Program-made: the position numbers and the translations under genes
Notes under the pieces: model-generated
The model's input: only the letters and a program-made list of their open reading frames with translations
Databases searched by the model: none
What the model was told of the DNA's origin: nothing
Assembly: GCA_017613595.1 (NCBI GenBank)
Contig: JAGADM010000130.1
Coordinates: 1-19,528, forward strand
Source of the DNA: Lachnospiraceae bacterium
Lineage (GTDB): Bacteria; Bacillota_A; Clostridia; Lachnospirales; Lachnospiraceae
DNA length: 19,528 bases
Direction: 5' to 3'
Part shown: positions 1 through 7,843 of the stretch, piece by piece
Layout: each line of letters starts with the position of its first letter
Position numbering within the stretch: position 1 is the first letter of the stretch

Positions 1-168
1 ACCTTCCGGATGACCTGCATGAAGACCTACGCCCGACGGATACGGGAACATATCCAATACGTAGTATTTCGGTTTCGAGAAGTCCCACACGTCCGTCTTA
101 AACGTCTCGTGCTCCTCCCAGTACTTCTGCCATTTCTTTTCAATGGCGGAATAATCATAAGCAGCCAT
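1..168 (-). CDS. leuS: Leucyl-tRNA synthetase, N-terminal fragment (cut by window edge)
   Basis: Charges tRNA-Leu with leucine in the cytoplasm. Only the first 56 codons are inside the window and the frame runs open through position 1. The reading begins [17 protein letters not shown], and residues 36-56 contain [12 protein letters not shown] followed by GLHAGHPEG. The latter is the class I synthetase HIGH signature in its LeuRS form (HAGH). The start is fixed by AAAGGAG at 178-184, 9 nt upstream of the ATG at 168. The gene lies 83 bp downstream of pyrF on the same strand and has a possible promoter of its own in the gap. IleRS and ValRS begin similarly, but the FPYPSG plus HAGHPEG combination is typical of LeuRS. 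Confidence 0.93.
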   Translation of the reverse strand, partial: MAAYDYSAIEKKWQKYWEEHETFKTDVWDFSKPKYYVLDMFPYPSGVGLHAGHPEG

Positions 169-208
169 AACTCGTAACTCCTTTAGAACCACACGAAATT
201 TGTATCAA

Positions 209-237
209 AATATATAACAATCTTACGGAAAATGCAA
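209..237 (-). promoter_or_regulatory. Possible leuS promoter
   Basis: On the minus strand TTGCAT (232-237) is followed after 17 nt by TATATT (209-214). The -10 matches the sigma-A consensus at 5 of 6 positions and the -35 at 3 of 6. It sits in the 83-bp pyrF-leuS gap, about 40 nt ahead of the leuS start. I see no tRNA-dependent T-box leader, for which the gap is too short. Confidence 0.4.
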
Positions 238-251
238 CAACAATCGGTCAT

Positions 252-1181
252 TTACCGTCCGAAAACGGCTCCGTTGATGTCGTTCTTCATATCGATGACG
301 GCCTGTCTTGCTGCATCCGCGAATCCCTTCTCGCCGAAACGGCTCAGATAAGGATCCTTCTTATATGCGGCAATGATTCCGCGCGACGAATTGACGATCG
401 CGCCCAGTCCGTCTTCGTTAAAGTAAGGCTTGAGGCCTTCCGCGGTACCGCCCTGCGCGCCGTAGCCGGGCACGAGGATGTAGTTGTTCGGCATGATCTT
501 ACGAAGGATCCTGCCCATCTCGGGATACGTTGCGCCGACTACGCAGCCGACGTTGCTGTACGTACCGTCCATGCTCATGCCGCCCCATTCCGCAACCTTC
601 TCGCCGACCCACTCATAAAGCGAGCGTCCGTCGATCAGACGGTCCTGGAACTCGCCGCTTGAAGGGTTGGAAGTCTTAACCAGAAGGAATATGCCGCGGT
701 CGTTCGCGTTACAAACGTCAAGGAAGGGCTTTACGCCGTCCGAACCGAGGTACGGGTTAACCGTAGCGAAATCCTCGTCAAAAGGAGCATACGTGTTCGC
801 GCCTACGCTGATCGTTCCGATGTGTGCCGTCGCATACGCCGCACTGGTCGAACCGATGTCGCCGCGCTTTACGTCGCCGATGACAACGAGTCCCTTCTCC
901 TTACAGTAAGCAACCGTCTTCTGATATGCAATCAGTCCGGGAATACCGAACTGCTCATACATCGCAATCTGCGGCTTTACGCACGGAATCAGGTCACAGA
1001 CAGCATCAACAAGAGCCTTGTTGTACTGCCATACCGCCTCTGAGGCGCCTTCAAGCGTCTCGCCGTACTTTGCGAACGCGTCCGCCTTAACGAAATCGGG
1101 AATGTACGAAAGCATCGGATCAAGTCCTACAACGATTGGCGCATCCTTCTTTACAATTTCATTGATCAGTTTCGAAATCAT
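252..1181 (-). CDS. pyrF: Orotidine-5'-phosphate decarboxylase, type 2
   Basis: Last step of de novo UMP synthesis: decarboxylates OMP to UMP in the cytoplasm. The catalytic signature is DVKRGDIGST at residues 103-112, the D-x-K-R-x-D-I motif carrying the catalytic Lys and Asp. VVGLDPM near residue 18 and VKTSNPSSGEF further on are typical of the roughly 300-residue type 2 branch; type 1 enzymes are nearer 240 residues. The open frame reaches 1199, but the extra residues MKGFIP encode the ribosome site itself (AAAGGA at 1191-1196). The ATG at 1181, 9 nt downstream of it, is therefore the better start and gives 309 residues. It lies 50 bp behind pyrC and is presumably cotranscribed with it, so two steps of the same pathway are adjacent. 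Confidence 0.95.
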   Translation of the reverse strand: MISKLINEIVKKDAPIVVGLDPMLSYIPDFVKADAFAKYGETLEGASEAVWQYNKALVDAVCDLIPCVKPQIAMYEQFGIPGLIAYQKTVAYCKEKGLVVIGDVKRGDIGSTSAAYATAHIGTISVGANTYAPFDEDFATVNPYLGSDGVKPFLDVCNANDRGIFLLVKTSNPSSGEFQDRLIDGRSLYEWVGEKVAEWGGMSMDGTYSNVGCVVGATYPEMGRILRKIMPNNYILVPGYGAQGGTAEGLKPYFNEDGLGAIVNSSRGIIAAYKKDPYLSRFGEKGFADAARQAVIDMKNDINGAVFGR

Positions 1182-1231
1182 AGGTATAAATCCTTTCAAA
1201 AACCGCCTGAAAAGTCAGGACAGTTGATTCT

Positions 1232-2539
1232 TTAAAACAGCATGTCGCAGTCCGGGTTCTGGTATACCATATTGCCTTTGACAAATGTGCGCAGCACTCT
1301 TCCGAACAGCTTCTTTCCGTGGAACGGCGTATTCTTGCCTTTCGAAATGAAGGCGTTCTTGTCAACCTTCCACTCTTCAAGCGAGCATACCGTAAGGTCC
1401 GCGGGCCTACCGACGGCGATCGTTCCGCCGTAATAGCCGATCAGCTTTGCCGGATTGGTGCTCATCAGACGGATCAGGTCGATCAGCTTCATGCCGCCTT
1501 CAAGAACAAGCGTCGTATAACTTAAGGCAAATGCGGTCTCAAGTCCGGTAATGCCGAACGGAGCCTTAAAGAAGCCTTCCGCCTTCTCCTCTTCCGCATG
1601 CGGCGCGTGATCGGTCGAAATGCAGTCGATAATGCCTTTCTTTAAGCCTTCCCGAACGGCATACATGTCAGCTTTGCTTCTGAGCGGCGGGTTCATCTTG
1701 TAATTTGCGTCATCGCACGGAATATCCTCGTCGCAGAGTGCGAAATGATGCGGACACGCCTCGGCCGTCACATGGTAGCCGAGCTTCTTCGCAAGCAATA
1801 CAAGCGCGATGCTTTCCTTCGTGGAGCAATGGCACAGGTGCAGCTTCGCACCGATCTCACCGGCAAGGAAGATATCTCTTGCGGTGATGATATTCTCCAC
1901 GGCGTTGCTGATTCCGGGAAGTCCGAGCGACTCCGCCTTTTCACCGGCATTGATTACGCCGTTTCCGACAAGATTCTTTTCTTCACAGTGGGCAAATACC
2001 GGAATATGCTCCTTCGCGGCAATCTTCATCGCCTTCTCGTAAAGCTTGATGTCCATGACGGATTTGCCGTCTTCGGAGATGGCTACGGCGCCTGCAAGCT
2101 TCACGGCCGGAATGTTTACGAGTTCCTGCCCTGCCTGGTCCTTGGTGATCGCGGAAATCGGGAATACGTTAACCGCGGCCTCCTCGGTGCAGCGCTTCAT
2201 CAGCGTGGAAATCTTCTCGATATTGTCGGTTGCCGGAAGCGTGTTGGGCATCGGGCATACCGCGGTATAGCCGCCTGCCGCTGCCGCCTTCGTTCCTGTC
2301 ATAAGCGTTTCTTTATAAGTCTGGCCGGGATCACGGAAATGCACATGCAGATCCACGAAACCGGGGAAAATGTAATGTCCCTGACACTGAATGACCTTAT
2401 CCTCGGGATGAGGTGTGATATCTTTCGCGATATCGAGGACGATTCCGTCATCCATGCGGATATCCCGCACTTCATCCAGTCCGGTTTCCGGATCGACCAC
2501 ATGACCGCCTTTTAATACGATACGTCCTTCAAATAACAT
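1232..2539 (-). CDS. pyrC: Dihydroorotase, class I
   Basis: Zinc amidohydrolase that interconverts N-carbamoyl-aspartate and dihydroorotate in pyrimidine synthesis. Counting from the ATG at 2539 the protein has 435 residues, usual for class I enzymes. Metal ligands visible are HVH at 65-67, Asp157 in ISEDG (the class I bridging carboxylate), His184 in FAHCEE, His237 in LHLCHCS and the catalytic Asp310 in STDHAPH. The substrate loop HFRDPGQTYKE follows the first metal motif. The start is decided by AAGGAG at 2547-2552: it is 7 nt from the ATG at 2539 but only 1 nt from the ATG at 2545 that opens the longest frame. No PyrR-type attenuator is visible, because the inferred leader is only about 30 nt. 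Confidence 0.95.
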   Translation of the reverse strand: MLFEGRIVLKGGHVVDPETGLDEVRDIRMDDGIVLDIAKDITPHPEDKVIQCQGHYIFPGFVDLHVHFRDPGQTYKETLMTGTKAAAAGGYTAVCPMPNTLPATDNIEKISTLMKRCTEEAAVNVFPISAITKDQAGQELVNIPAVKLAGAVAISEDGKSVMDIKLYEKAMKIAAKEHIPVFAHCEEKNLVGNGVINAGEKAESLGLPGISNAVENIITARDIFLAGEIGAKLHLCHCSTKESIALVLLAKKLGYHVTAEACPHHFALCDEDIPCDDANYKMNPPLRSKADMYAVREGLKKGIIDCISTDHAPHAEEEKAEGFFKAPFGITGLETAFALSYTTLVLEGGMKLIDLIRLMSTNPAKLIGYYGGTIAVGRPADLTVCSLEEWKVDKNAFISKGKNTPFHGKKLFGRVLRTFVKGNMVYQNPDCDMLF

Positions 2540-2546
2540 AACCATA

Positions 2547-2552
2547 CTCCTT
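2547..2552 (-). promoter_or_regulatory. Shine-Dalgarno of pyrC (decides start)
   Basis: AAGGAG on the minus strand. Two in-frame ATG codons lie downstream, at 2545 (1 nt away) and 2539 (7 nt away). Only the second has usable spacing. Confidence 0.75.
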
Positions 2553-2578
2553 TCCGATACGTTCTAAAGGTCACAAAT

Positions 2579-2607
2579 ATCTTACCACACGGCAGGTTAT
2601 CCCGCAA
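2579..2607 (-). promoter_or_regulatory. Candidate promoter of pyrC-pyrF
   Basis: On the minus strand TTGCGG (2602-2607), 17-nt spacer, TAAGAT (2579-2584), with an extended -10 TG one base upstream of the hexamer. It sits in the 129-bp gap after recJ and would start transcription near 2571. Hexamer matches are modest (3 of 6 and 4 of 6), but spacing and the extended TG support it. No recJ terminator with a T-run is visible before it, so read-through from secDF-recJ is also possible. Confidence 0.5.
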
Positions 2608-2668
2608 CAGCGGTTTCAAGGCAAAACAACATATTTACAGGGTGATTTCAGTGTTCCCGATTGCACTG

Positions 2669-4420
2669 TCACGTTCCTTCCGGGAACTGATAATGCTCAA
2701 CCGTCAGTTCGATCTCGCCGCTGTAAGAACTCTTCTGCGCCGAATACAGGATGTGCATCGGGATACGTCCGCGTCCCGCGTATGCTTCATCGACCGCTTC
2801 CCTGCCGTTACGCTCCTTCATGGCCTTCACGAACTCGTCCGAAGACCCGAAATATACGGCAGAAATTGACGAGCCGCACTCGTCCGTAAGCTGCAGCCTC
2901 GTATACCGCACGGAACGACCGAAATGACTGATGCGTTTCACGGTCACATTCCGCGATGCAAGTACCGGACGGGCGTTTCCTTTGCCGAACGGCTCCATGC
3001 GTCCCATCTCCGTAATAAACTGCTCGGAGATGTCCGAAAAATGCATCACAAGGTCGATCACAATCTTCTCGGTGCCGCCCTCTCCGAGCGAACGGAAATG
3101 CTCCGTAAAGGCCTCACGGAACGAGTCAAGCGATTCCGCGGGAAGCGTCAGTCCGCATGCCTGTGCGTGGCCGCCGAATTTGGTCAGCAGCTTTGAACAA
3201 GACTGCAGTCCCTCGAAAATGTTATATTCTTCAATGCTTCGTCCGGACCCCTTCAGGTATTCGGGGCTGTCCTCGCTCTTACAGAGAACGATTGCCGGCA
3301 CATAGTAACGTTCGCGAAGCTTGCCGGCAACGATTCCGGCAATACTCTCGTGACAGTTTTCGGAAACATAAACGATCGGCATTGCCTCCTCATCGCCGCG
3401 GGCATCGATTTCACGGCAGGCATCTTCGATTGCCTTTGTCGTCATTTCCTTGCGGACCGCATTGGCAGCGACAAGCGATTCCGCAAGCTTCATGGCTTCG
3501 GCTTCGTCCTGTTCCGCTAAAAGCGCGACACCCGGGTCGGCCTTCTTAAGCCTTCCGAGCGCGTTAATGCACGGGGCTAAGACAAATCCGAGCGAATACG
3601 CCTTCGGTTCGGTCTTTAAGCCGTTGGCGGCCGCCAGCGAACGGAGTCCGAGGTTCCAGCGGTCCATCGGCTTAGCGAGTCCTGTCTTCACGATCACGCG
3701 GTTCTCACCGGTAAGTTCCATCACATCGGCAACCGTGGAGAGCGCCAGGATTTCCATATGCTCGTAAAGAAAGCCTTCCTGTCCGCATTTTCCGAGGAGA
3801 AGATCCATGAGCTTTGCCGCCACAACGGCGCCCGAAACAGGTGTGCCCGGATAATCCGGATTCACCTTAAAGTCCACAACCGCGTCCGCGGCGGGAATCT
3901 CCTCCTGCGGTTCGTGATGGTCCGTAACGAGAACGGTAAGTCCCTTCTCTTTCGCGCGCTTTACCTGCTCTGCCGCGGCAATACCGTTATCGACAGTAAC
4001 GATGACGCCGATACCGTCCGAAGCAGCTTCCTCAACCATTCCGATGCTGATGCCGTAGCCGTCCGAAACACGGTCCGGAATGCGGTAATCCGCTTCTATG
4101 CCGAACCTCTTGAGGCCTTCTGTCATGATAAAGGTTGCCGTTACGCCGTCGGCATCATAGTCGCCGATCACGCGGACCTTCTGCCCGCGCTCTTTCGCCT
4201 GAAACAAAAAAGCGCAAAACCTTTCTGCGTCCGGCAAAGCCTCCGCAGGTTTCAGTTCCGCGCCGTCCGGGTACAGAAAGGCGGCTGCCTTCTCCGCGGA
4301 ATCATAACCTCTTCCGCAGAGAATTCTGGCAAATGCCGGCGTAATGCCGAGCCGCGAGACCATGTCTTCCATGGCCCCGCCCCGTCTTTTGATTACCCAT
4401 TTTTCTTTCTTGATTTTCAT
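2669..4420 (-). CDS. recJ: Single-stranded-DNA-specific exonuclease RecJ
   Basis: 5'-to-3' single-strand DNA exonuclease used in recombination and mismatch or base-excision repair; member of the DHH phosphoesterase family. The metal-binding motifs are DYDADG at 87-92, VTVDNG at 141-146 and VTDHHEP at 165-171. ALSTVADVMELTGENR is DHH motif IV, and GGHAQACGLTL in the second half is the DHHA1 signature. Length is 583 residues, close to the E. coli enzyme (577). The ATG at 4420 is the first possible start because an in-frame TAA lies two codons upstream. Oddly, the AAGGA ribosome site abuts the ATG with no spacer, so translation may depend on coupling to secDF, which ends 27 nt upstream. secDF-recJ adjacency is common in Bacillota. 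Confidence 0.95.
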   Translation of the reverse strand: MKIKKEKWVIKRRGGAMEDMVSRLGITPAFARILCGRGYDSAEKAAAFLYPDGAELKPAEALPDAERFCAFLFQAKERGQKVRVIGDYDADGVTATFIMTEGLKRFGIEADYRIPDRVSDGYGISIGMVEEAASDGIGVIVTVDNGIAAAEQVKRAKEKGLTVLVTDHHEPQEEIPAADAVVDFKVNPDYPGTPVSGAVVAAKLMDLLLGKCGQEGFLYEHMEILALSTVADVMELTGENRVIVKTGLAKPMDRWNLGLRSLAAANGLKTEPKAYSLGFVLAPCINALGRLKKADPGVALLAEQDEAEAMKLAESLVAANAVRKEMTTKAIEDACREIDARGDEEAMPIVYVSENCHESIAGIVAGKLRERYYVPAIVLCKSEDSPEYLKGSGRSIEEYNIFEGLQSCSKLLTKFGGHAQACGLTLPAESLDSFREAFTEHFRSLGEGGTEKIVIDLVMHFSDISEQFITEMGRMEPFGKGNARPVLASRNVTVKRISHFGRSVRYTRLQLTDECGSSISAVYFGSSDEFVKAMKERNGREAVDEAYAGRGRIPMHILYSAQKSSYSGEIELTVEHYQFPEGT

Positions 4421-4447
4421 TCCTTATTCCGAATCGCGATCCGCGGA

Positions 4448-6703
4448 TCACGCCTTCTTCTTATTTGCGGCCTTCGTCTTAAAGAAATACCAGAGAGATC
4501 CGGTAATGCAGATGGATGAATACGTACCGCAAACCAGACCTACCGCAAGCGGAATCGCAAAGATCCGGATTGACTCAACGCCGAGGATGATCAGAACGAT
4601 AACAGTAAGGAGTGTCGTGAGGGAAGTATTGATACTTCTCGTAAACGTCTCGGAAATACTGCGGTTTACAACATCCTTCAGCGTTTCCTTCTTGCTCATC
4701 GTACCGAGGTTCTCACGGATACGGTCGAAGATAACGATCGTCGCGTTGATACTGTAACCCACAAGGGTAAGCATACAAGCGATGAACGAGGTGTCAACGG
4801 TGATACGGAACAATGCGTATACGCCGAGTACAACGAGAACGTCGTGTACCAGAGCGAGTACCGCACTTCCGGCAAATGCAAGGTTACGGAAACGGATCCA
4901 GATGTAAAGCAGCATGCAGATGGTTGCGATCACAACGGCCTTAACCGCGTCGCTCTTCATCTCGTCGGAGATGCTTCCGCTGATGGTCTCGGTTGTGATG
5001 CTGTTCTCGGATACGCCGTATTTGTCCGTGAATGCCTTCTTCAGGTCATTCAGTTTTCCTTCGTCCTCGAGGAATGCCTTCGTCTTAATGATAATGGCGT
5101 TCTCACCCTTAACTTCGGAAACGGAACAGGTCTCGTTGATGGTCGTCTGAACAAGCATCTCCACTTCGCTGCGCCCCGGAACGGAATCATTGAAGGTTAC
5201 CTGTACCGAAGAACCGCCGACGAAATCAAGACCGTAGTTCAGGATGTTTCCGATATTGCCCTTATTTACGAAGAGCATTACGAAGCAAACGATGATCATG
5301 GCTCCGGAGAGAACAACGTACTTAACCCAGTTCTCAACAACGCGGAGCGTGCGCTTCTCTTTCGCAACACCGTAGAGGCCTACGCTTGTTGCGCCGAGAT
5401 TATAATAGCAATTCATAATGAGACGGGTAATAACCAGTCCGCTGAACATGGATACGACAATACCGATGCCGAGCGTGATCGCGAAGCCCTTGATCACACC
5501 GGAACCGAGGAAGTAAAGAACCAGAGCCGCAATAAGGGTCGTAACGTTACCGTCGACGATTGCGGATGTAGCCTTGCTGAAACCAAGCTGGATCGAAGAA
5601 CGAACGGTCTTGCCGGTAGCAAGCTCCTCACGGATACGCGTGAAGATGATGACGTTCGCATCCACCGCCATACCGACGGAAAGGATGATACCTGCGATAC
5701 CGGGCAGGGTAAGCGTTACGTCAAAGGCAAGCAGCAGAACGATCATGATGCCGAGATAGAAAATCAGGCTGAGCGTTGCCGCAAAACCGGGCAGACGATA
5801 GATAACGATCATGAACAGGCATACAAGAGCGAAGCCGATCAGACCGGCGATCATACTTGTCTCAAGTGCTCTGCTTCCGAGCGTTGCGCCTACGATGTTG
5901 GAACGGATAGGCGTCATCTCAACGGGAAGCGCACCGATACGGATAAAGGTTGCCAGTCTCTGCGCTTCCTCAAGGCTGTCCATACCTTCGATCTGTGCCT
6001 TACCTGCGGTGATTGCGGAACGAACCATCGGGCAGCTTACGATTGCGTTGTCATAAACGATAGCGAGGCAGTTAGCCATGTTGCTCTGCGTTGCGCACCA
6101 TGCGGTTGCATCGGCAAATGCGCCTGCACCGGTGGTGTTGAACTCGAGCGATACGATGTTGGCAAGGCTGCCGCTCTCGGTCTTGATGGTCTCGCCGACC
6201 GCACGGGCAACCATGCTTCCGTCAACCGGAGCGTCGCCGTCCGCGATGATCTGATCGAGACTTCTCGCAAGAACATAATGGCCTTCCGCATCGGTGGTTA
6301 CGTTGGTCGTGCCGTTCTTATCAACCGCGTAAATGAAATAGATCGTTCCGGCGGAACCGAGCGACTCAAGAACTTCCTGAGCGTTCTTGGCACCGGGAAT
6401 ATCTACGTTAATACGATATTTACCTTCCAGATAAACGTTGCTCTCCGTAGAGAACGCTTCCGCTCTCTGCTGGAATTTCGAAAGAGCGTCTTTCATCTGC
6501 TGTTCCGTGGTATCCGTCTGGTCCACGGCTTCATAAGTGATGCTGACGCCTCCGCTTAAGTCGAGACCTCTCTTGATGTTCTGCGGACAGAATCCGATCT
6601 CGTAATTAAAGCTGAAGTACATCCAGACGCCAAGGCCGGCGAGCAGCAGAACAATCACTGCGAGGCCGAGGAATCCGTGCTTTTTCGAACTACTTGCTTT
6701 CAT
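4448..6703 (-). CDS. secDF: SecD-SecF fused protein translocase subunit
   Basis: Accessory membrane component of the Sec translocon that uses the proton gradient to pull exported proteins across the membrane. The chain is a natural SecD-SecF fusion of 751 residues. It starts with a membrane helix at about residues 11-33. The SecD external domain follows, with GLDLSGGVSITYE near its start. Next is a five-helix bundle carrying GMAVDANVIIFTRIREEL. A SecF copy then begins near residue 450 and ends in helices carrying LVGYSINATIVIFDRIREN. The longest frame starts at a GTG (6709) only 2 nt from the ribosome site CCCTC/GAGGG (6712-6716). The ATG at 6703, 8 nt away, is the better start. recJ follows on the same strand. 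Fused SecDF is usual in Bacillus and many Clostridia. Confidence 0.95.
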   Translation of the reverse strand: MKASSSKKHGFLGLAVIVLLLAGLGVWMYFSFNYEIGFCPQNIKRGLDLSGGVSITYEAVDQTDTTEQQMKDALSKFQQRAEAFSTESNVYLEGKYRINVDIPGAKNAQEVLESLGSAGTIYFIYAVDKNGTTNVTTDAEGHYVLARSLDQIIADGDAPVDGSMVARAVGETIKTESGSLANIVSLEFNTTGAGAFADATAWCATQSNMANCLAIVYDNAIVSCPMVRSAITAGKAQIEGMDSLEEAQRLATFIRIGALPVEMTPIRSNIVGATLGSRALETSMIAGLIGFALVCLFMIVIYRLPGFAATLSLIFYLGIMIVLLLAFDVTLTLPGIAGIILSVGMAVDANVIIFTRIREELATGKTVRSSIQLGFSKATSAIVDGNVTTLIAALVLYFLGSGVIKGFAITLGIGIVVSMFSGLVITRLIMNCYYNLGATSVGLYGVAKEKRTLRVVENWVKYVVLSGAMIIVCFVMLFVNKGNIGNILNYGLDFVGGSSVQVTFNDSVPGRSEVEMLVQTTINETCSVSEVKGENAIIIKTKAFLEDEGKLNDLKKAFTDKYGVSENSITTETISGSISDEMKSDAVKAVVIATICMLLYIWIRFRNLAFAGSAVLALVHDVLVVLGVYALFRITVDTSFIACMLTLVGYSINATIVIFDRIRENLGTMSKKETLKDVVNRSISETFTRSINTSLTTLLTVIVLIILGVESIRIFAIPLAVGLVCGTYSSICITGSLWYFFKTKAANKKKA

Positions 6704-6767
6704 GTTCACATCCCTCTCTTAACATGTGCATCTCATGACAGGCATAAAAATGCACTGACTGACAAGC

Positions 6768-6796
6768 ATTATATCACAGAAAGCCCTATGTGAAAA
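6768..6796 (-). promoter_or_regulatory. Promoter of secDF-recJ
   Basis: On the minus strand TTTTCA (6791-6796), 17-nt spacer, perfect TATAAT (6768-6773), with the extended -10 dinucleotide TG one base ahead of the hexamer. Transcription would start near 6761, leaving a leader of about 58 nt. The promoter is divergent from that of the degV-like gene. Confidence 0.7.
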
Positions 6797-6856
6797 GAAT
6801 TATTTTCGGAAAAATGCAGGAAAATCCATATATACCGGTAAAACTGAAAATTCATC

Positions 6857-6885
6857 TTGCAGTAATAGTAATACTATGCTAATAT
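6857..6885 (+). promoter_or_regulatory. Upstream promoter of the degV-like gene
   Basis: TTGCAG (6857-6862), 17-nt spacer, TAATAT (6880-6885), with an extended -10 TG at 6877-6878. The expected start near 6892 coincides with a near-palindrome, GGTTTTAAAAACC (6892-6904), which could be an operator or an early RNA hairpin. The leader is about 75 nt. Confidence 0.6.
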
Positions 6886-6917
6886 GTATACGGTTTTAAA
6901 AACCACATGCGAAGTTA

Positions 6918-6945
6918 TTGTATATCTTTGTCTGGGGTTTATAAT
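6918..6945 (+). promoter_or_regulatory. Possible second, proximal promoter of the degV-like gene
   Basis: TTGTAT (6918-6923), 16-nt spacer, perfect TATAAT (6940-6945). The start would fall near 6952, just ahead of the GGAGG at 6956-6960, leaving a leader of only about 14 nt. It may be a tandem promoter or only AT-rich leader sequence. Confidence 0.4.
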
Positions 6946-6965
6946 TTCTTCTTTTGGAGGTTTTC

Positions 6966-7832
6966 ATGTCTGATTTCGTCATTTCCACTGAATCCACAAG
7001 CGACCTTCCTGCCGAATATGTCGCCAATCATAATCTGCTTTATATTCCGTTGACATTCACATTTGACGGCGTAACAATCCTCGGCGAGAAGGAAAATGTC
7101 GACATAAAAGATTTTTATAACCGGATGCGCGGAAACGAACTTCCGAAGACAATGGCCAGCAACCTGGACACCCTGCTTTCGAAGTTCCGCACCGTACTTG
7201 ATCAGGGAAAGGACTTACTGCACATCGCATTTTCCTCCGGACTCAGCAGTTCGTGCAACAATGCGCAGATTGCGGCCGGAATGCTCAAGGACGAGTACCC
7301 GGACCGTAAGATTGCGGTTGTCGACTCGCTCTGCGCTTCGCTCGGTCAGGGCTTCTTCGTTGACGCGGCGGTCCGTAAGCACGAAGCAGGCTGCGGTTTC
7401 GACGAACTTGTGACATGGCTTGAAGAGAACAAGCTTCACATCTGCCATATGTTTACGGTAGATGATCTGAAATATCTGAAAAACGGCGGACGTATCAGCC
7501 GCACCACCGCTATCGTCGGTACGCTGTTAAACGTTAAGCCGGTTCTTCACACCGATGACGAAGGTCATCTTGTTTCCCTGTACAATGTACGCGGCCGTAA
7601 GAAGGCTCTTATCGGTCTTGTGGACAAGATGGAGGAGAACGTCGGCAGTTATAAGAACGACCACGTGTTCATCTCCCATGCCGACAGCATCGAGGACGCG
7701 AAGTTCGTAGGCGAGCTCGTTACGAAGCGCTTCGGCATCAGCGATATCATGTACGGCGACATCGGTCCGGTCATCGGCTCCCATGCGGGCCCGGGAACCA
7801 TCGCGCTTTTCTTCTTCGGTGAAAAAAGATAA
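6966..7832 (+). CDS. DegV family protein (fatty-acid-binding)
   Basis: DegV proteins bind a fatty acid between two domains. Relatives such as FakB deliver fatty acids to the kinase FakA for phosphorylation. The 288-residue chain opens with DFVISTESTSDLP, the usual strand and Ser/Thr loop. HIAFSSGLSSSCNNAQIA supplies the conserved Ser loop, VVDSLCASLGQGF follows it, and GGRISRTTAIVGTLLNVKPVL is the family signature in the second half. The ATG at 6966 is chosen because GGAGG (6956-6960) lies 5 nt ahead. The ATG at 6954 precedes that site. The gene is monocistronic, between its own promoter and a terminator at 7853-7908. No fakA-like kinase is in the window, so the exact role is open. Confidence 0.92.
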   Translation: MSDFVISTESTSDLPAEYVANHNLLYIPLTFTFDGVTILGEKENVDIKDFYNRMRGNELPKTMASNLDTLLSKFRTVLDQGKDLLHIAFSSGLSSSCNNAQIAAGMLKDEYPDRKIAVVDSLCASLGQGFFVDAAVRKHEAGCGFDELVTWLEENKLHICHMFTVDDLKYLKNGGRISRTTAIVGTLLNVKPVLHTDDEGHLVSLYNVRGRKKALIGLVDKMEENVGSYKNDHVFISHADSIEDAKFVGELVTKRFGISDIMYGDIGPVIGSHAGPGTIALFFFGEKR

Positions 7833-7843
7833 TAACCGTTCTG

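Noticed and set aside
169..251. T-box leader before leuS
   Set aside because: Only 83 bp lie between pyrF and leuS, with no T-box sequence, specifier stem or terminator.
1745..2515. A 256-codon open frame opposite pyrC
   Set aside because: Falls entirely within pyrC, which has all its metal ligands; the mirrored protein has no family pattern.
2540..2668. PyrR-type attenuator or PyrC translational switch before pyrC
   Set aside because: The inferred leader is too short for an antiterminator-terminator pair and no stem with a T-run is visible.
4844..6559. A 571-codon open frame on the plus strand opposite secDF
   Set aside because: It mirrors the secDF codons, gives a low-complexity hydrophilic protein rich in Asp, His, Asn and Thr, has no ribosome site, and secDF is certain.
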